Assembly: GCA_902528135.1 (NCBI GenBank)
Contig: CABZRS010000010.1
Span: forward strand, 1 to 37,349
Length of the DNA stretch: 37,349 bases
Direction of reading: 5' to 3'
Source: an uncultured Pelagibacteraceae bacterium
GTDB taxonomy: Bacteria; Pseudomonadota; Alphaproteobacteria; Pelagibacterales; Pelagibacteraceae
Shown here one piece after another: positions 18,605 through 28,279 of this stretch; positions within the stretch are counted from its first letter, which is position 1, and the number at the start of each line of letters is the position of its first letter. Below the pieces are notes generated by a model. The model was given only the letters and a program-made list of their open reading frames with translations, did no database searches and was not told where the DNA came from. The position numbers and the translations under genes are program-made.

Positions 18605-19506
18605 TGTTTAATATTTTTGGTTTTTATAAATTTAAAAAAATTAATAATCTAAAAAAATTAAAAAAAAAGTTAGAGAATAATCTAAAGGATTATGGAATTA
18701 GTGGAACAATAATTATTTCCTCAGAGGGTGTAAATGGAACAATTTCAGCCAAAAATAATAACCTTTTAAAATTTAATAAACTTTTAAAAAAAATATTATC
18801 TATTAAAAAATATAATTCAGAAAATAATTCTAATAGTAAATTTAATCCATTTCATAAACCAAAAGTTAAAATTAAAAAGGAAGTTGTTCCAATGGGTTTT
18901 AAAGTTAGAAACTACAAATATCCCAAGAACAACCTTAATCCAAGAGAATGGAATAAAATAATTAAAAAAAATGATACAGTTTTGATAGATGCACGGAAAT
19001 CTTTTGAGTATGATGTGGGAACTTTTAAAAAATCTTTTAATCCAAATGTAGAAAACTTTCGTCAATTTCCTAAATATTTAAATCAATTTAAAAAAAGTGA
19101 AAATATAGCAATGTTTTGCACTGGTGGTATCAGATGCGAAAAAGCAAATATTTATTTGAAAAAAAAAGGTTTTAAAAATGTATATGTTTTAAAAGGTGGA
19201 ATTATTAATTATCTTAATAATATTGATAAAAAAAATAGTCAATGGAGTGGTGAATGTTTTGTTTTTGACAATAGAGTTTCAATAAAACATGGTTTAAAGC
19301 AGGGTAGTTATTCAGTTTGTAGTGGATGCAGAAAACCTCTTTCTGTTAATGAAAAAAAATCTTCTAAATATTTGGAAGGTATTCATTGTCCAAAATGTCA
19401 CGATCACTTAACAGATGATCAAAAATCAAGATTTGCAATGAGACAAAAACAAATAATACTTGCAAAAAAAACTAGCAAGAGACATATCTTTAAAAAAGAA
19501 TATTAA
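18604..19506 (+). CDS. trhO: tRNA uridine(34) hydroxylase / rhodanese-domain protein
   Basis: TrhO (YceA) makes 5-hydroxyuridine at the wobble base of some tRNAs with oxygen. The 300-aa protein has the family's N-terminal domain, with IIISSEGVNGTISA (36-49). A rhodanese domain carries Cys172 in FCTGGIRCEKA. A C-terminal Cys region has Cys239/Cys242 and Cys262/Cys265, likely a zinc site. It is coupled by a one-base overlap to the methyltransferase gene, which would make a two-step U34 modification pair if that enzyme is TrmR-like. The identification rests on motifs and layout. Confidence 0.9.
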   Translation: MFNIFGFYKFKKINNLKKLKKKLENNLKDYGISGTIIISSEGVNGTISAKNNNLLKFNKLLKKILSIKKYNSENNSNSKFNPFHKPKVKIKKEVVPMGFKVRNYKYPKNNLNPREWNKIIKKNDTVLIDARKSFEYDVGTFKKSFNPNVENFRQFPKYLNQFKKSENIAMFCTGGIRCEKANIYLKKKGFKNVYVLKGGIINYLNNIDKKNSQWSGECFVFDNRVSIKHGLKQGSYSVCSGCRKPLSVNEKKSSKYLEGIHCPKCHDHLTDDQKSRFAMRQKQIILAKKTSKRHIFKKEY

Positions 19507-19521
19507 TTAAATTATAACTTT

Positions 19522-20883
19522 ATGGATTTGCTAAAAGAAAATATACCTTTACTTGTTAGAAAACTCGCAATACCAGCAAGTGTAGGTACACTTTTTCAAA
19601 CCTTATACAATATTGTTGATACTTTTTATTCAGGATTAATCTCACCAGAAGCACTTTCGGCACTGAGTAAATCATTTCCAATCTATTTTATAATTGTAGC
19701 AACATCTATTGGAGTAACAGTTGGGGGAACCTCATTAATAGGTAATAGTATTGGAGAAAAAAATGAAAAAAATGTCTCTTATTATTTTACCCACATTATT
19801 ATCTATGGATTAATCATATCAATTTTTATTACAGTCATAGGTTTATATTTTGCTGAAAGAGTTTTTAACTTAATGGGTTCGACTGAAGAAATTACAAATT
19901 TAGGGCTACAATATACAAATATTATGTTTTATGGATCATTTCTTTTTTTCCTTGTTGTATCACTTAACTCTTTGTTACATGCTGAAGGAGATACTAAAAC
20001 ATACAGAAATGTTTTGGTTTTAAGTTTTCTACTAAATATAATTTTAAATCCAGTACTAATATTTGGTTTTCTATTCATTCCTGCTTTTGGTATGATGGGG
20101 ATAGGTCTATCAACAATTATAGCCCAATTTATAGCATTCGCGATTATTCTATATAAAGTCTTACATAATCCAAGAGTAAAAAAAATTACCAAGGAATTTT
20201 TTATAATTAAATTAACATTTTTAAAAAATATATTTTTTCAATCAATGCCAATATCAATTGCTATATGTGGATATGCAGTTGCTGCTACATTTATATTTAC
20301 TTATGTTGGTCAAACTAGTGAATTGGCAGTAGCTGGTTATGGCGCAGCTACGAGAATAGAGCAAGTTGTTTTACTTCCTATATTAGGAATTAATACTGCA
20401 ATTATCTCAATTATAGCTCAAAATTATGGTGCTAATCACTTCAAGAGAGTGAAAGAGACTTATTTTGTATCTGTAAAATATGGCCTTTTATTAATGTTTT
20501 TTTCTGGAATATTAGTTTATTTCACAGCAGATATAATACCAAGGCTTTTCTCTAATGATGAAACTGTTTTAGAATATGGTCGTAGATACTTAAAAATTGC
20601 AGCATTTATTTTACCCGCATATCCAATTTTCTTTTTATCAAATGGTTTTTTTATGGGATTAAAAAAATCTAATTATGCAATGATAAATAATATGTTACGA
20701 AATGTTCTAGTTCCAATATGTGTTTTTTATTTAGCCAAATATCTATCTGCAGATTTTGATAGTTTCTTTTGGTTGTGGTTTATTTTTCAATGGACGCTTT
20801 CGATACTATTATTTAGTTATGTAAGTTTTTATATAAAAAAAAAATTAGATAAACCTAGCGCTATCCTTAATCCACAACCATAA
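19522..20883 (+). CDS. MATE-family multidrug/metabolite exporter
   Basis: This inner-membrane protein of 453 aa has about twelve hydrophobic helices in two similar halves. The N-terminal half begins with RKLAIPASVGTLFQTLYNIV (residues 13-32), and the second half with QSMPISIAICGYAVAATFIF (about 239-258). That is the MATE pattern, in which Na+ or H+ drives export of drugs or organic cations. The substrate cannot be told. It starts 15 bases after trhO and may be read with it. The last 39 bases overlap the end of soxG on the opposite strand; both protein ends look normal, so the overlap is probably real. Confidence 0.9.
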   Translation: MDLLKENIPLLVRKLAIPASVGTLFQTLYNIVDTFYSGLISPEALSALSKSFPIYFIIVATSIGVTVGGTSLIGNSIGEKNEKNVSYYFTHIIIYGLIISIFITVIGLYFAERVFNLMGSTEEITNLGLQYTNIMFYGSFLFFLVVSLNSLLHAEGDTKTYRNVLVLSFLLNIILNPVLIFGFLFIPAFGMMGIGLSTIIAQFIAFAIILYKVLHNPRVKKITKEFFIIKLTFLKNIFFQSMPISIAICGYAVAATFIFTYVGQTSELAVAGYGAATRIEQVVLLPILGINTAIISIIAQNYGANHFKRVKETYFVSVKYGLLLMFFSGILVYFTADIIPRLFSNDETVLEYGRRYLKIAAFILPAYPIFFLSNGFFMGLKKSNYAMINNMLRNVLVPICVFYLAKYLSADFDSFFWLWFIFQWTLSILLFSYVSFYIKKKLDKPSAILNPQP

Positions 20884-21390
20884 ATCTTCTGAAAATGATC
20901 TTCTCACAAAAAGATTTATTTCATTTATTTCAGTATGATGAATAATTACATCTGTATGATTTAGCAATGTTTGTGTTACAGAATTTTTAGTATTTTTAAA
21001 ATTATTGAAGTTAAAAGGAGACCCTGATGAAAGTAAATCAAAACTCTTTTTGCCCTTCATATTAATACATATCCATTGATTAGAAACATCAACTATTGAA
21101 CCAAAATTTAATCTAGAAATTTCGTTAAAAAGATTATTGTAAACATTGTTATTCTCTTCATTAAAATATACTAACCATTCATCTGGACTTAGCCAAAGAG
21201 CATTAAATTGCTGATTTGATGAACTAGTATTTGATTCAATTGGTAAGATAATTGATAAAATCTTTCCAACTTTTGTAAAAAATTCCTTTTTTTTTCCTCT
21301 AATATTTATTTTTTTAATTGGCTCGGATAATGTTAACTCAAGATCATCTAATGATTTTTTTTCAAAGTTAGGATATTCTGGATTAAGCAT
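20845..21390 (-). CDS. soxG: Sarcosine oxidase gamma subunit
   Basis: This is the smallest FAD/THF-side partner of heterotetrameric sarcosine oxidase, related in fold to the GcvT domain. The 181-aa protein has LWLSPDEWLVYF (65-76), a GSIVDVSNQWICINMKGKKS segment and the VRRSFSEDLWLWIKDSARFI end, all typical of SoxG. Its start overlaps the soxA stop by eight bases. The 3' end runs 39 bases into the MATE gene on the other strand. It is the last gene of soxBDAG. Confidence 0.92.
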   Translation of the reverse strand: MLNPEYPNFEKKSLDDLELTLSEPIKKINIRGKKKEFFTKVGKILSIILPIESNTSSSNQQFNALWLSPDEWLVYFNEENNNVYNNLFNEISRLNFGSIVDVSNQWICINMKGKKSFDLLSSGSPFNFNNFKNTKNSVTQTLLNHTDVIIHHTEINEINLFVRRSFSEDLWLWIKDSARFI

Positions 21391-24385
21391 TAATCCTCTT
21401 ATTTTCTTTATCTAAAAAAATAAAATCTGAAACTGTTACATTGATATTTTTGTTTTCCATAGGAACAAAAAGTTTTTGACCTTTCATCTTTTTTCCACCT
21501 TTAACAACTGCTAGTGCAATCGATTTATTTAAATTAGGGCTAAAATAGCTTGACGTTACATGTCCAATCATTTTGACAGGTTTCTTATCTAATTCAGAAA
21601 CTATCTGAGCACCTTCTTCTAATATTTCATTGGGGTCATCTGTAAGCAATCCAACAAGCTGTTTTCTATCCTCTTTTATTGTATCACTTCTATAAAGTGA
21701 TCTTTTACCAATAAAGTCATATTTTTTTTTACTAACTATCCAATCCATCTGAAGATCAATTGGAGTCATAGTTCCATCTGTGTCTTGACCAACAATAATA
21801 AATCCCTTTTCAGCCCTTAATAAATGCATTGTTTCTGTTCCATAAGGAGTAATTTTGTATTCTTCTCCTGCCTTGATACAGTTTTCCCATAATGATCTAC
21901 CATATTTTGACTCTATATTAATTTCATAACTAAGCTCTCCTGTGAAACTTATTCTCATTATTCTACATTCAATTTTGTCAATTATTGCATCTTGGTAAGA
22001 CATGTGAGGAAAGGCTTCATCACTAAAATCTTTATTAGGAAATAATTTTTTTAATATTTTTTTTGAGTTTGGACCACAAATACTCGCTGTAGAATAGTGA
22101 TCAGTAACAGAGGTTAAGTAAACATCTAGTTCTCGCCATTCTGTTTGTAAATAGTCTTCAAGTTTAGAAAGCACATTTGCTGCGCCACCAGTAGTTGTGG
22201 TCATTAAATAATGATTTTCATCCAATCTTGTGGTTACACCATCATCATAAACCATCCCATCTTCATTTAACATTAAACCATATCGGCATTTCCCAATTCC
22301 TAATTTTGACCAAGCATTTGTATAAACTCTATTTAAAAATTCAGAAGCATCAGATCCCTGAATATCTATTTTTCCTAATGTAGAAGCATCTAAAATTCCA
22401 GCACTGTCTCTTGCAGTTTTACTTTCTCTTTGAACTGCATCATGAAGATTTTCATTATTAATAGGGTAGTACCATGGTCTTTTCCATTGTCCAACGTTTT
22501 CAAACTTTGCATTATTTTGAACGTGCCATTCATGAATTGAGGTTTTTCTTAAAACATCAAAAAATTTTCCAACACTTCTTCCTACAATTGCTCCAAAAGT
22601 TAATGGTGTAAATGGTGGTCTAAAAGTAGTTGTACCTAAAGTACCCATTTTTACTCCAGCTGTGTCAGCAATAATTCCTAGAGCATGCATATTAGATAAT
22701 TTACCCTGATCTGTAGCCATTCCAGTTGTTGTATATCTCTTTACATGTTCTATTGATTTAAAACCTTCTCTAAGTGCTAACTTTATATCTTTCGCTGTCG
22801 AATCATTTTGAAAATCTATAAAAGATTTAGTTTTACCTTCTGATATAGTATTTGGTAACAACCATATGTTTTTCTTTTCTAACTCTTTTGAACATGAAAC
22901 TGAAATTTTATCAAAAACACTTTCATTAATATTTAAAAATTTTTTAACTTTATTATTTGTATTTTTAACTATTTCTTCTAATTCAAAATCACCGTTACAT
23001 GATCCAACATTTATATGATTTTCACTTTTTTCACTTGGAACAAATACTTGATCTATTTCTCTAAAATCTAATTTTCCTCCTGATTGCGTATGCATATGCA
23101 CCATCGGTGTCCAACCTCCACTTATTGATAAACAATCACACTGAATTTTATGTTTATTTCCAGTAACATTTGATCCATCTTCTGATAAATTCATAATTTC
23201 TATTGATTTTATCTTTTTGTAGCCAAAAGTATTTACCACTGTAGAGTTCCAATATATTTCAATCCCTAGGTCTTCAGCATCTTTAACAATATTTGATGAA
23301 GATTTTTTTCTAATATCAATAATCTTTACTGATATTCCTTTTTCAAATAATGACACTGCAGTTTCGTAAGCACTATCATTGTTAGTAAAAATAATATTAT
23401 TTAATCCACTGGATACACCATAAAAATCTAAATATTTTTTAACAGAGTTAGCAAGTATAATTCCAGGTCTATCATTGTTGTTGAATATAAGAGGTCTTTC
23501 TATTGCACCAGCAGCAACAATTACTTTATCTGCTCTTATTTTCCATAATCTCTGTCTTATACCGCCATTTTTTTTATCTAATGGTAAATGATCTGATATA
23601 TTTTCTTTGGCCAAAAGGTAGTTATAACTATGAAAAGCGGCCAAACTTGTTCTAGTTTTTATTATTAAATTATCTAATCTTTCTAATTCTGATATTTCAT
23701 TCATTAACCATTCGTTTGATTTTTGATTATCTATTATAAAATTTTTATTATTTTGATAAATTGTGGATCCACCTAGTATTTTTTTATCATCAATTAATAT
23801 TGTCTTTAAATTATTTTTTGCTGCTATTTTAGCTGATATAATACCTGAAATCCCACCTCCAATAACTAATACATCACAATGCTCATGTTTATGGTCATAT
23901 ATGTCTGGATCTGGTTGTGTAGGTGATTTGCCAAGGCCTGCAGACAATCTTATTAATGGTTCATAAATTTTTTTCCAGAAACTTTTAGGCCACATAAAAG
24001 TCTTATAATAAAAACCTGCCGGTATAAATGGTGATATTAAGTTGTTAATTCCACCTATGTCAAAATTAAGATTTGGCCAACAATTTTGACTAGATGCTTT
24101 CAATCCTTCATAAAGTTCTATTTCTGTAATTCTTACATTAGGCTCTGTAAAATCAGTATTATCATTTATTTGGCATATTGCGTTTGGCTCTTCAGACCCA
24201 CATGACATAATACCTCTTGGACGGTGATACTTAAAACTTCTTCCAACTAAATGAATGCCATTTGATAGAAGTGCTGAGGCTAGGGTATCACCCTCAAAAC
24301 CATGATATTCTTTACTGTCAAAAGTAAATGAAACAGTTTTTGTTTGATCAATAAATCTGGTTTTATTAATTCTATATTTGGTCAT
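21383..24385 (-). CDS. soxA: Sarcosine oxidase alpha subunit
   Basis: The large subunit holds NAD+ and the tetrahydrofolate site, where the methyl group of sarcosine is captured as 5,10-methylene-THF. The 1000-aa length is normal. The order is a ferredoxin-like N-terminal domain (GFEGDTLASALLSNGIHLVG, about 29-48), a dinucleotide domain (DVLVIGGGISGIISAKIAAK, about 171-190), and an aminomethyltransferase (GcvT-like) half from about 600, with RYGLMLNEDGMVYDDGVTTR and SFTGELSYEIN. It is the third gene of soxBDAG; the soxD start lies next to it with no spacing. Confidence 0.96.
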   Translation of the reverse strand: MTKYRINKTRFIDQTKTVSFTFDSKEYHGFEGDTLASALLSNGIHLVGRSFKYHRPRGIMSCGSEEPNAICQINDNTDFTEPNVRITEIELYEGLKASSQNCWPNLNFDIGGINNLISPFIPAGFYYKTFMWPKSFWKKIYEPLIRLSAGLGKSPTQPDPDIYDHKHEHCDVLVIGGGISGIISAKIAAKNNLKTILIDDKKILGGSTIYQNNKNFIIDNQKSNEWLMNEISELERLDNLIIKTRTSLAAFHSYNYLLAKENISDHLPLDKKNGGIRQRLWKIRADKVIVAAGAIERPLIFNNNDRPGIILANSVKKYLDFYGVSSGLNNIIFTNNDSAYETAVSLFEKGISVKIIDIRKKSSSNIVKDAEDLGIEIYWNSTVVNTFGYKKIKSIEIMNLSEDGSNVTGNKHKIQCDCLSISGGWTPMVHMHTQSGGKLDFREIDQVFVPSEKSENHINVGSCNGDFELEEIVKNTNNKVKKFLNINESVFDKISVSCSKELEKKNIWLLPNTISEGKTKSFIDFQNDSTAKDIKLALREGFKSIEHVKRYTTTGMATDQGKLSNMHALGIIADTAGVKMGTLGTTTFRPPFTPLTFGAIVGRSVGKFFDVLRKTSIHEWHVQNNAKFENVGQWKRPWYYPINNENLHDAVQRESKTARDSAGILDASTLGKIDIQGSDASEFLNRVYTNAWSKLGIGKCRYGLMLNEDGMVYDDGVTTRLDENHYLMTTTTGGAANVLSKLEDYLQTEWRELDVYLTSVTDHYSTASICGPNSKKILKKLFPNKDFSDEAFPHMSYQDAIIDKIECRIMRISFTGELSYEINIESKYGRSLWENCIKAGEEYKITPYGTETMHLLRAEKGFIIVGQDTDGTMTPIDLQMDWIVSKKKYDFIGKRSLYRSDTIKEDRKQLVGLLTDDPNEILEEGAQIVSELDKKPVKMIGHVTSSYFSPNLNKSIALAVVKGGKKMKGQKLFVPMENKNINVTVSDFIFLDKENKRINA

Positions 24386-24661
24386 TTAAATTACTGGAGG
24401 TTTTTCACCCATTTTGTAAACTGCATGTATTTTGTCATTTGATGTATCCCTAACCATATTAAACCATTTTCTACATCCATGAGCATGGTTCCATCTTTCA
24501 AACTGAACACCTTTAATATTCTTTCTCATAAATAAATATTCTGCCCATTCATCATCACTTAGCTCTGTAGGTTGTTTTGGTCTTACAATGTGTGCTTCGC
24601 CACCACATGAAAACTCACTCTGGTCTCTTTCTCCACAATATGGGCAATTTATAACAAACAT
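24386..24661 (-). CDS. soxD: Sarcosine oxidase delta subunit
   Basis: This small zinc-binding subunit stabilises the sarcosine oxidase tetramer. The 91-aa protein has CPYCGERDQSEFSCGGEAH at 6-24 and HAHGCRKWF (about 59-67), giving the Cys/His zinc set of the family. Its stop abuts the soxA start and its own start overlaps the soxB stop by one base, so subunit supply is tightly linked. Confidence 0.95.
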   Translation of the reverse strand: MFVINCPYCGERDQSEFSCGGEAHIVRPKQPTELSDDEWAEYLFMRKNIKGVQFERWNHAHGCRKWFNMVRDTSNDKIHAVYKMGEKPPVI

Positions 24662-25914
24662 TAGTGTGCTACAGCAGCTGCACCATGTTCATCAACAAGA
24701 TCTCCACTAACAAATCTGTTAAGATTAAATGCTGCATTTAATTTATGTGGCTCATCATTAGCAATTGTGTGAGCAAATAAATCACCTGATCCAGGTGTTG
24801 CTTTAAAACCTCCTGTTCCCCATCCACAGTTAAAATAAAGACCTTTTATATTTGTTTTGCTAATGATCGGACTTGCATCCGGGCAAATATCAACAATACC
24901 ACCCCATTGTCTTAACATCTTCATTCTACTAAAAATAGGGTACAGCTCTAATATAGCTTTTAAGGTACCTTCTACTACATCATGACTTCCTCTTTGTGTA
25001 TAAGATATGTAAGCATCTGTTCCAGCACCAATTACTAATTCACCTTTATCAGATTGACTAACATATGCATGGACAGCATTAGACATTACAACTGTATCTA
25101 TTATTGGTTTGACTGGTTCTGAGACTAATGCTTGTAATGGTTTGCTCTCAAGTGGTAATTTTAAGCCTGCCATATTAGCAATTACACTTGAATGACCTGC
25201 GGCTACTACACCAATTTTTTTTGTTTTGATAAATCCTTTTGTAGTATCAAGTCCTTCAACTTGGTCTCCATTTCTTTTTATTCCTTTAACTTCACAATTT
25301 TGAATTATATCTACACCCATTGCATCTGCACCTCTTGCATAACCCCATGCAACAGCATCATGTCTTGCAGTTCCAGCTCTTCTTTGTAAAGTTCCACCAA
25401 GTACAGGATATCTTATATCTTGAGAAATATTTATTATTGGACAAAATTCTTTAACTTGTTTTGTGTCTAACCAAACAGCATCAATTCCATTTAACCTATT
25501 TGCATGAGTTCTTCTTTTTAAATCTCTAACGTCTTGAAGGTTATGAGCTAAGTTCATAACTCCACGTTGACTAAACATTATATTATAATTTAATTCTTGA
25601 GATAAATTTTCCCAAATTTTTAAAGCATGGTCATACAATCCAGCGCTAGCATCCCATAAATAATTTGATCTTATGATTGTTGTATTTCTACCAGTATTAC
25701 CTCCACCAATCCAACCTTTTTCTAAAACTGCAATATTTTTCATGTTATGTTTTTTTGCAAGATAGTATGCCGTGGCTAGCCCATGCCCACCACCTCCAAC
25801 AATTACTGCTTCGTATTCTTTTTTAGGCTCAGGATTGCCCCAGGCTTGTTTCCAGTTTTCATGCTGCGAAAAAGCATTTTTTATAAGTGAAAAAATTGAA
25901 TATTTATTTTTCAT
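24661..25914 (-). CDS. soxB: Sarcosine oxidase beta subunit
   Basis: SoxB oxidises sarcosine (N-methylglycine) to glycine, using FAD and a covalent FMN. The 417-aa protein has the FAD-binding start [20 protein letters not shown] (34-53). His185 is in [13 protein letters not shown], the residue that carries FMN in characterised enzymes. It is the first gene of soxBDAG. The product glycine and methylene-THF fit a cell that breaks down glycine betaine and dimethylglycine; SAR11 depends on glycine or serine supply (established for cultured strains). Control may lie in the 64 bases between soxB and the tRNA gene. Confidence 0.96.
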   Translation of the reverse strand: MKNKYSIFSLIKNAFSQHENWKQAWGNPEPKKEYEAVIVGGGGHGLATAYYLAKKHNMKNIAVLEKGWIGGGNTGRNTTIIRSNYLWDASAGLYDHALKIWENLSQELNYNIMFSQRGVMNLAHNLQDVRDLKRRTHANRLNGIDAVWLDTKQVKEFCPIINISQDIRYPVLGGTLQRRAGTARHDAVAWGYARGADAMGVDIIQNCEVKGIKRNGDQVEGLDTTKGFIKTKKIGVVAAGHSSVIANMAGLKLPLESKPLQALVSEPVKPIIDTVVMSNAVHAYVSQSDKGELVIGAGTDAYISYTQRGSHDVVEGTLKAILELYPIFSRMKMLRQWGGIVDICPDASPIISKTNIKGLYFNCGWGTGGFKATPGSGDLFAHTIANDEPHKLNAAFNLNRFVSGDLVDEHGAAAVAH

Positions 25915-25939
25915 ATTTGCAAGAAATTACTTGATTAAT

Positions 25940-25953
25940 ATTGAATATTCAAT
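25940..25953. promoter_or_regulatory. 14-bp perfect palindrome, possible operator of soxBDAG
   Basis: ATTGAATATTCAAT reads the same on both strands. It lies 26 bases before the soxB start and 26 bases before the tRNA-Ser gene. Position and symmetry suit a dimeric repressor or activator site, but AT-rich DNA gives such palindromes by chance every few kilobases, so this is only a candidate. Confidence 0.3.
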
Positions 25954-25969
25954 GATTTCAAGTTACACA
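25941..25969 (+). promoter_or_regulatory. Possible promoter of tRNA-Ser
   Basis: TTGAAT at 25941-25946 and TACACA at 25964-25969 are 17 bases apart, and transcription would begin a few bases before the tRNA 5' end. The -35 box overlaps the palindrome at 25940-25953. Both boxes are imperfect. Confidence 0.3.
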
Positions 25970-25978
25970 TGTACAAAT

Positions 25979-26069
25979 GGAAGAGTGGGTGAGTTGGCTT
26001 AAACCAGCAGTTTGCTAAATTGCCGAAGGAGCAATCCTTCCAAGGGTTCGAATCCCTTCTCTTCCGCCA
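25979..26069 (+). tRNA. tRNA-Ser(GCU)
   Basis: The acceptor stem GGAAGAG pairs with CTCTTCC and is followed by G and an encoded CCA (26067-26069). The anticodon stem GCAGT/ATTGC encloses TTGCTAA, with anticodon GCT at 26014-26016, which reads AGC and AGU serine codons. A long variable arm (GAAGG...CCTTC) marks a class II tRNA, and the T arm is AAGGG-TTCGAAT-CCCTT. All arms fold cleanly. The opposite-strand transglycosylase gene ends one base beyond the CCA. Confidence 0.96.
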
Positions 26070-26070
26070 T

Positions 26071-28257
26071 TTAATAAAGGTTCTGATTTTTAAAAAAATC
26101 TTTTAGGTATATTGGCTTTTGAGACAAAATGTACCTGTAAACATTGTAATTTTCTAAAACTCTTTGTACATAATTTCTTGTTTCTTTAAATTTAATAAGC
26201 TCAACCCAATCAACATAGTCAATCTGTTTTTTTTGAGGATCCTTATTAATTTTTTTCCAATACTTTACTCTCTTAGGACCAGCATTGTAAGCGGCTGTAG
26301 CAAAAGGGTAGGATCCTTTATACTGATTGATTAAACCAGCAATATAATGAGATCCTAAATTAATATTATATTCGGGGTCAGTCGTTAATTTAGACTTCGA
26401 GTATCCTAACTTAGCTTGTTTTGATACAGTCTTAGCCGTATAAGGCATAAGTTGCATTAATCCTTGAGCTCCAACTCTACTCCTTGCAGAGGTATCAAAT
26501 TCACTTTCTTGTCTGATAATAGATAATATTAATGCTGGATCAGGAATTTTTCTGCCACCAACAAATTTTGGCACACTCATTATTGGATAATTAAATTGGT
26601 TGTGAAATCTTTTTTGATATGAGGCAATTTTAGAAACTTGTATAGCAAAATCAAAACGTGATATATCTGAAGCTAATTTAGCAGCTAAAGCCTCACTGCC
26701 TTTTTCTACATTATCATTTGCTAAAAACCTTAAGATATGTTTTGTGTATTTATCTTTATTTAAATAATCAAGTAAATCAACAATAGCGACAAGTTTTTTT
26801 GAGTAAAACTCTTGTTCATAATCATCATCTACAAACATTAATTTATCTAGTTCAAATTTCTCTTGAGGTTTCACCTTCATATGTGAGAGTTGACCATAGT
26901 AAGTTGTTAAATATTTTGATCCCTCCAAGAACCATTTATTTGAGCTTTCTGTATCCCCAATTTTTTCATAAGTTTTACCTAACCAATACGAACCCCTAGA
27001 TAAGCTGATTGGATAGCTAACATTCCTATAAAAATTTAAAAAATGATTTTCTGCTTGTTGTGCATTTTTTAAAAAACTGAGTGCTATCCAGCCACTCACC
27101 CACTCAGCCTCGGCATAGTCTGCACCTTCTGTCATTGCGTGATTTGAAACAATTTTATATGCAGTTTTATATTTTTTTTTATAAATGAAGGATCTTGCAA
27201 TTATTGACCTTTCTCTCCACCATTTATCTGGTCTAACTAAATATTCTTCAGTATTATTTATTTTATTAAGAATTTCTAGCGAGCTATCTACGCGTCCTTT
27301 TTTTCTCCTCCATTTTAATCTATCATAATTTAAACCAGCATCATTCTTAAAGTTCTTTGGTACTTTTTTTATCGCTTCATCAACCCCATATCCTCTGCTT
27401 ATTAATATCTGTCTTGCTGTATAAAGTAATTGATACTCACTAGGAAGGTATCTAATAACCCTTTTAAGATCCCAATGTTTTCCTTCCCAAGCATAATAAT
27501 CAGCTCTATTTATATAATCAGAGGTATCTAGAATATTTTTAAATTTTTTTCTGAAATATTTTAAATTATTTGTATTTAGATCCGCATTTATAAACCCCTC
27601 TTTTATTAATTTTATCCCATCCCCAGACTTTCCAGTTTTAATAAAACTCTCACCTAGCATCATTTTACCATATCCACTTAATGGTTCATTGCTTTGAAAC
27701 CAATTAATAATTTCAGTCGGAGAATGGTTTTGTAAATTTATTTTGTGTTCAGCAAGATATTTAATTCTATTAAATCTTGGATAATCTTTAACTCTTTCGA
27801 TAAACCTTTTGTATTCAGAAAAAGTTACTTTATTTCCTGATGTAAGAAGATGTCTCCACTGTATAAAATCATATATTGATTGAGCCCTTGCTTTTTTCGC
27901 GGTATTTTTTGCGTCTTTCCAATTAGACTTTTCCATAAATCTAATTGCTTGTTTTGCAAATTCAAAATCTCTCTCACTATAATATCTAGTTTTTTTAACA
28001 TTTCTTAATGATTGTTTTTTTACTATAAGTGGTTTTTTAGGGGGTAACAAGATTCCAAAGATCTCTTTAAGTAAATCTTTATCATCCTTTAAACTTTGTT
28101 TTTCATTCAATGTTCTGGGTTTAAAGGGAGGAACTACGACCTGACTTTTAAACGCAGGTTTTTTCTTAGGTATTATTATTTCATTTGAATATGATGATTG
28201 AAAAAAGGTTAAAAAAAATATAGTTGTTAGGAGTAATTTAGATTTTCTAAAAATCAT
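26071..28257 (-). CDS. Periplasmic soluble lytic murein transglycosylase (Slt-like)
   Basis: The enzyme cleaves peptidoglycan glycan chains to 1,6-anhydro ends. The 728-aa protein starts with a signal peptide (basic MIFRKSK, hydrophobic LLLTTIFFLTFFQ, likely cut near SYSNE). A Lys/Pro-rich segment follows, then a long alpha-helical solenoid (about 90-560). The C-terminal SLT domain has catalytic Glu584 in IIRQESEFD, then GAQGLMQLMPYTAKTV and AYNAGPKRVKYW. This is the Slt70 layout with a somewhat longer front. It stands alone, facing dapA across 27 bases and ending one base from the tRNA. Confidence 0.92.
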   Translation of the reverse strand: MIFRKSKLLLTTIFFLTFFQSSYSNEIIIPKKKPAFKSQVVVPPFKPRTLNEKQSLKDDKDLLKEIFGILLPPKKPLIVKKQSLRNVKKTRYYSERDFEFAKQAIRFMEKSNWKDAKNTAKKARAQSIYDFIQWRHLLTSGNKVTFSEYKRFIERVKDYPRFNRIKYLAEHKINLQNHSPTEIINWFQSNEPLSGYGKMMLGESFIKTGKSGDGIKLIKEGFINADLNTNNLKYFRKKFKNILDTSDYINRADYYAWEGKHWDLKRVIRYLPSEYQLLYTARQILISRGYGVDEAIKKVPKNFKNDAGLNYDRLKWRRKKGRVDSSLEILNKINNTEEYLVRPDKWWRERSIIARSFIYKKKYKTAYKIVSNHAMTEGADYAEAEWVSGWIALSFLKNAQQAENHFLNFYRNVSYPISLSRGSYWLGKTYEKIGDTESSNKWFLEGSKYLTTYYGQLSHMKVKPQEKFELDKLMFVDDDYEQEFYSKKLVAIVDLLDYLNKDKYTKHILRFLANDNVEKGSEALAAKLASDISRFDFAIQVSKIASYQKRFHNQFNYPIMSVPKFVGGRKIPDPALILSIIRQESEFDTSARSRVGAQGLMQLMPYTAKTVSKQAKLGYSKSKLTTDPEYNINLGSHYIAGLINQYKGSYPFATAAYNAGPKRVKYWKKINKDPQKKQIDYVDWVELIKFKETRNYVQRVLENYNVYRYILSQKPIYLKDFFKNQNLY

Positions 28258-28273
28258 TTTTAATAACTTATGA

Positions 28274-28279
28274 TATAAA
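28274..28279 (+). promoter_or_regulatory. Possible -10 box of dapA
   Basis: TATAAA lies five bases before the dapA ATG in a divergent spacer of only 27 bases. If used, transcription would start at or just after the A of the start codon, giving a leaderless message, with the -35 region inside the slt start. No good -35 match is visible. This is a weak candidate. Confidence 0.2.
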
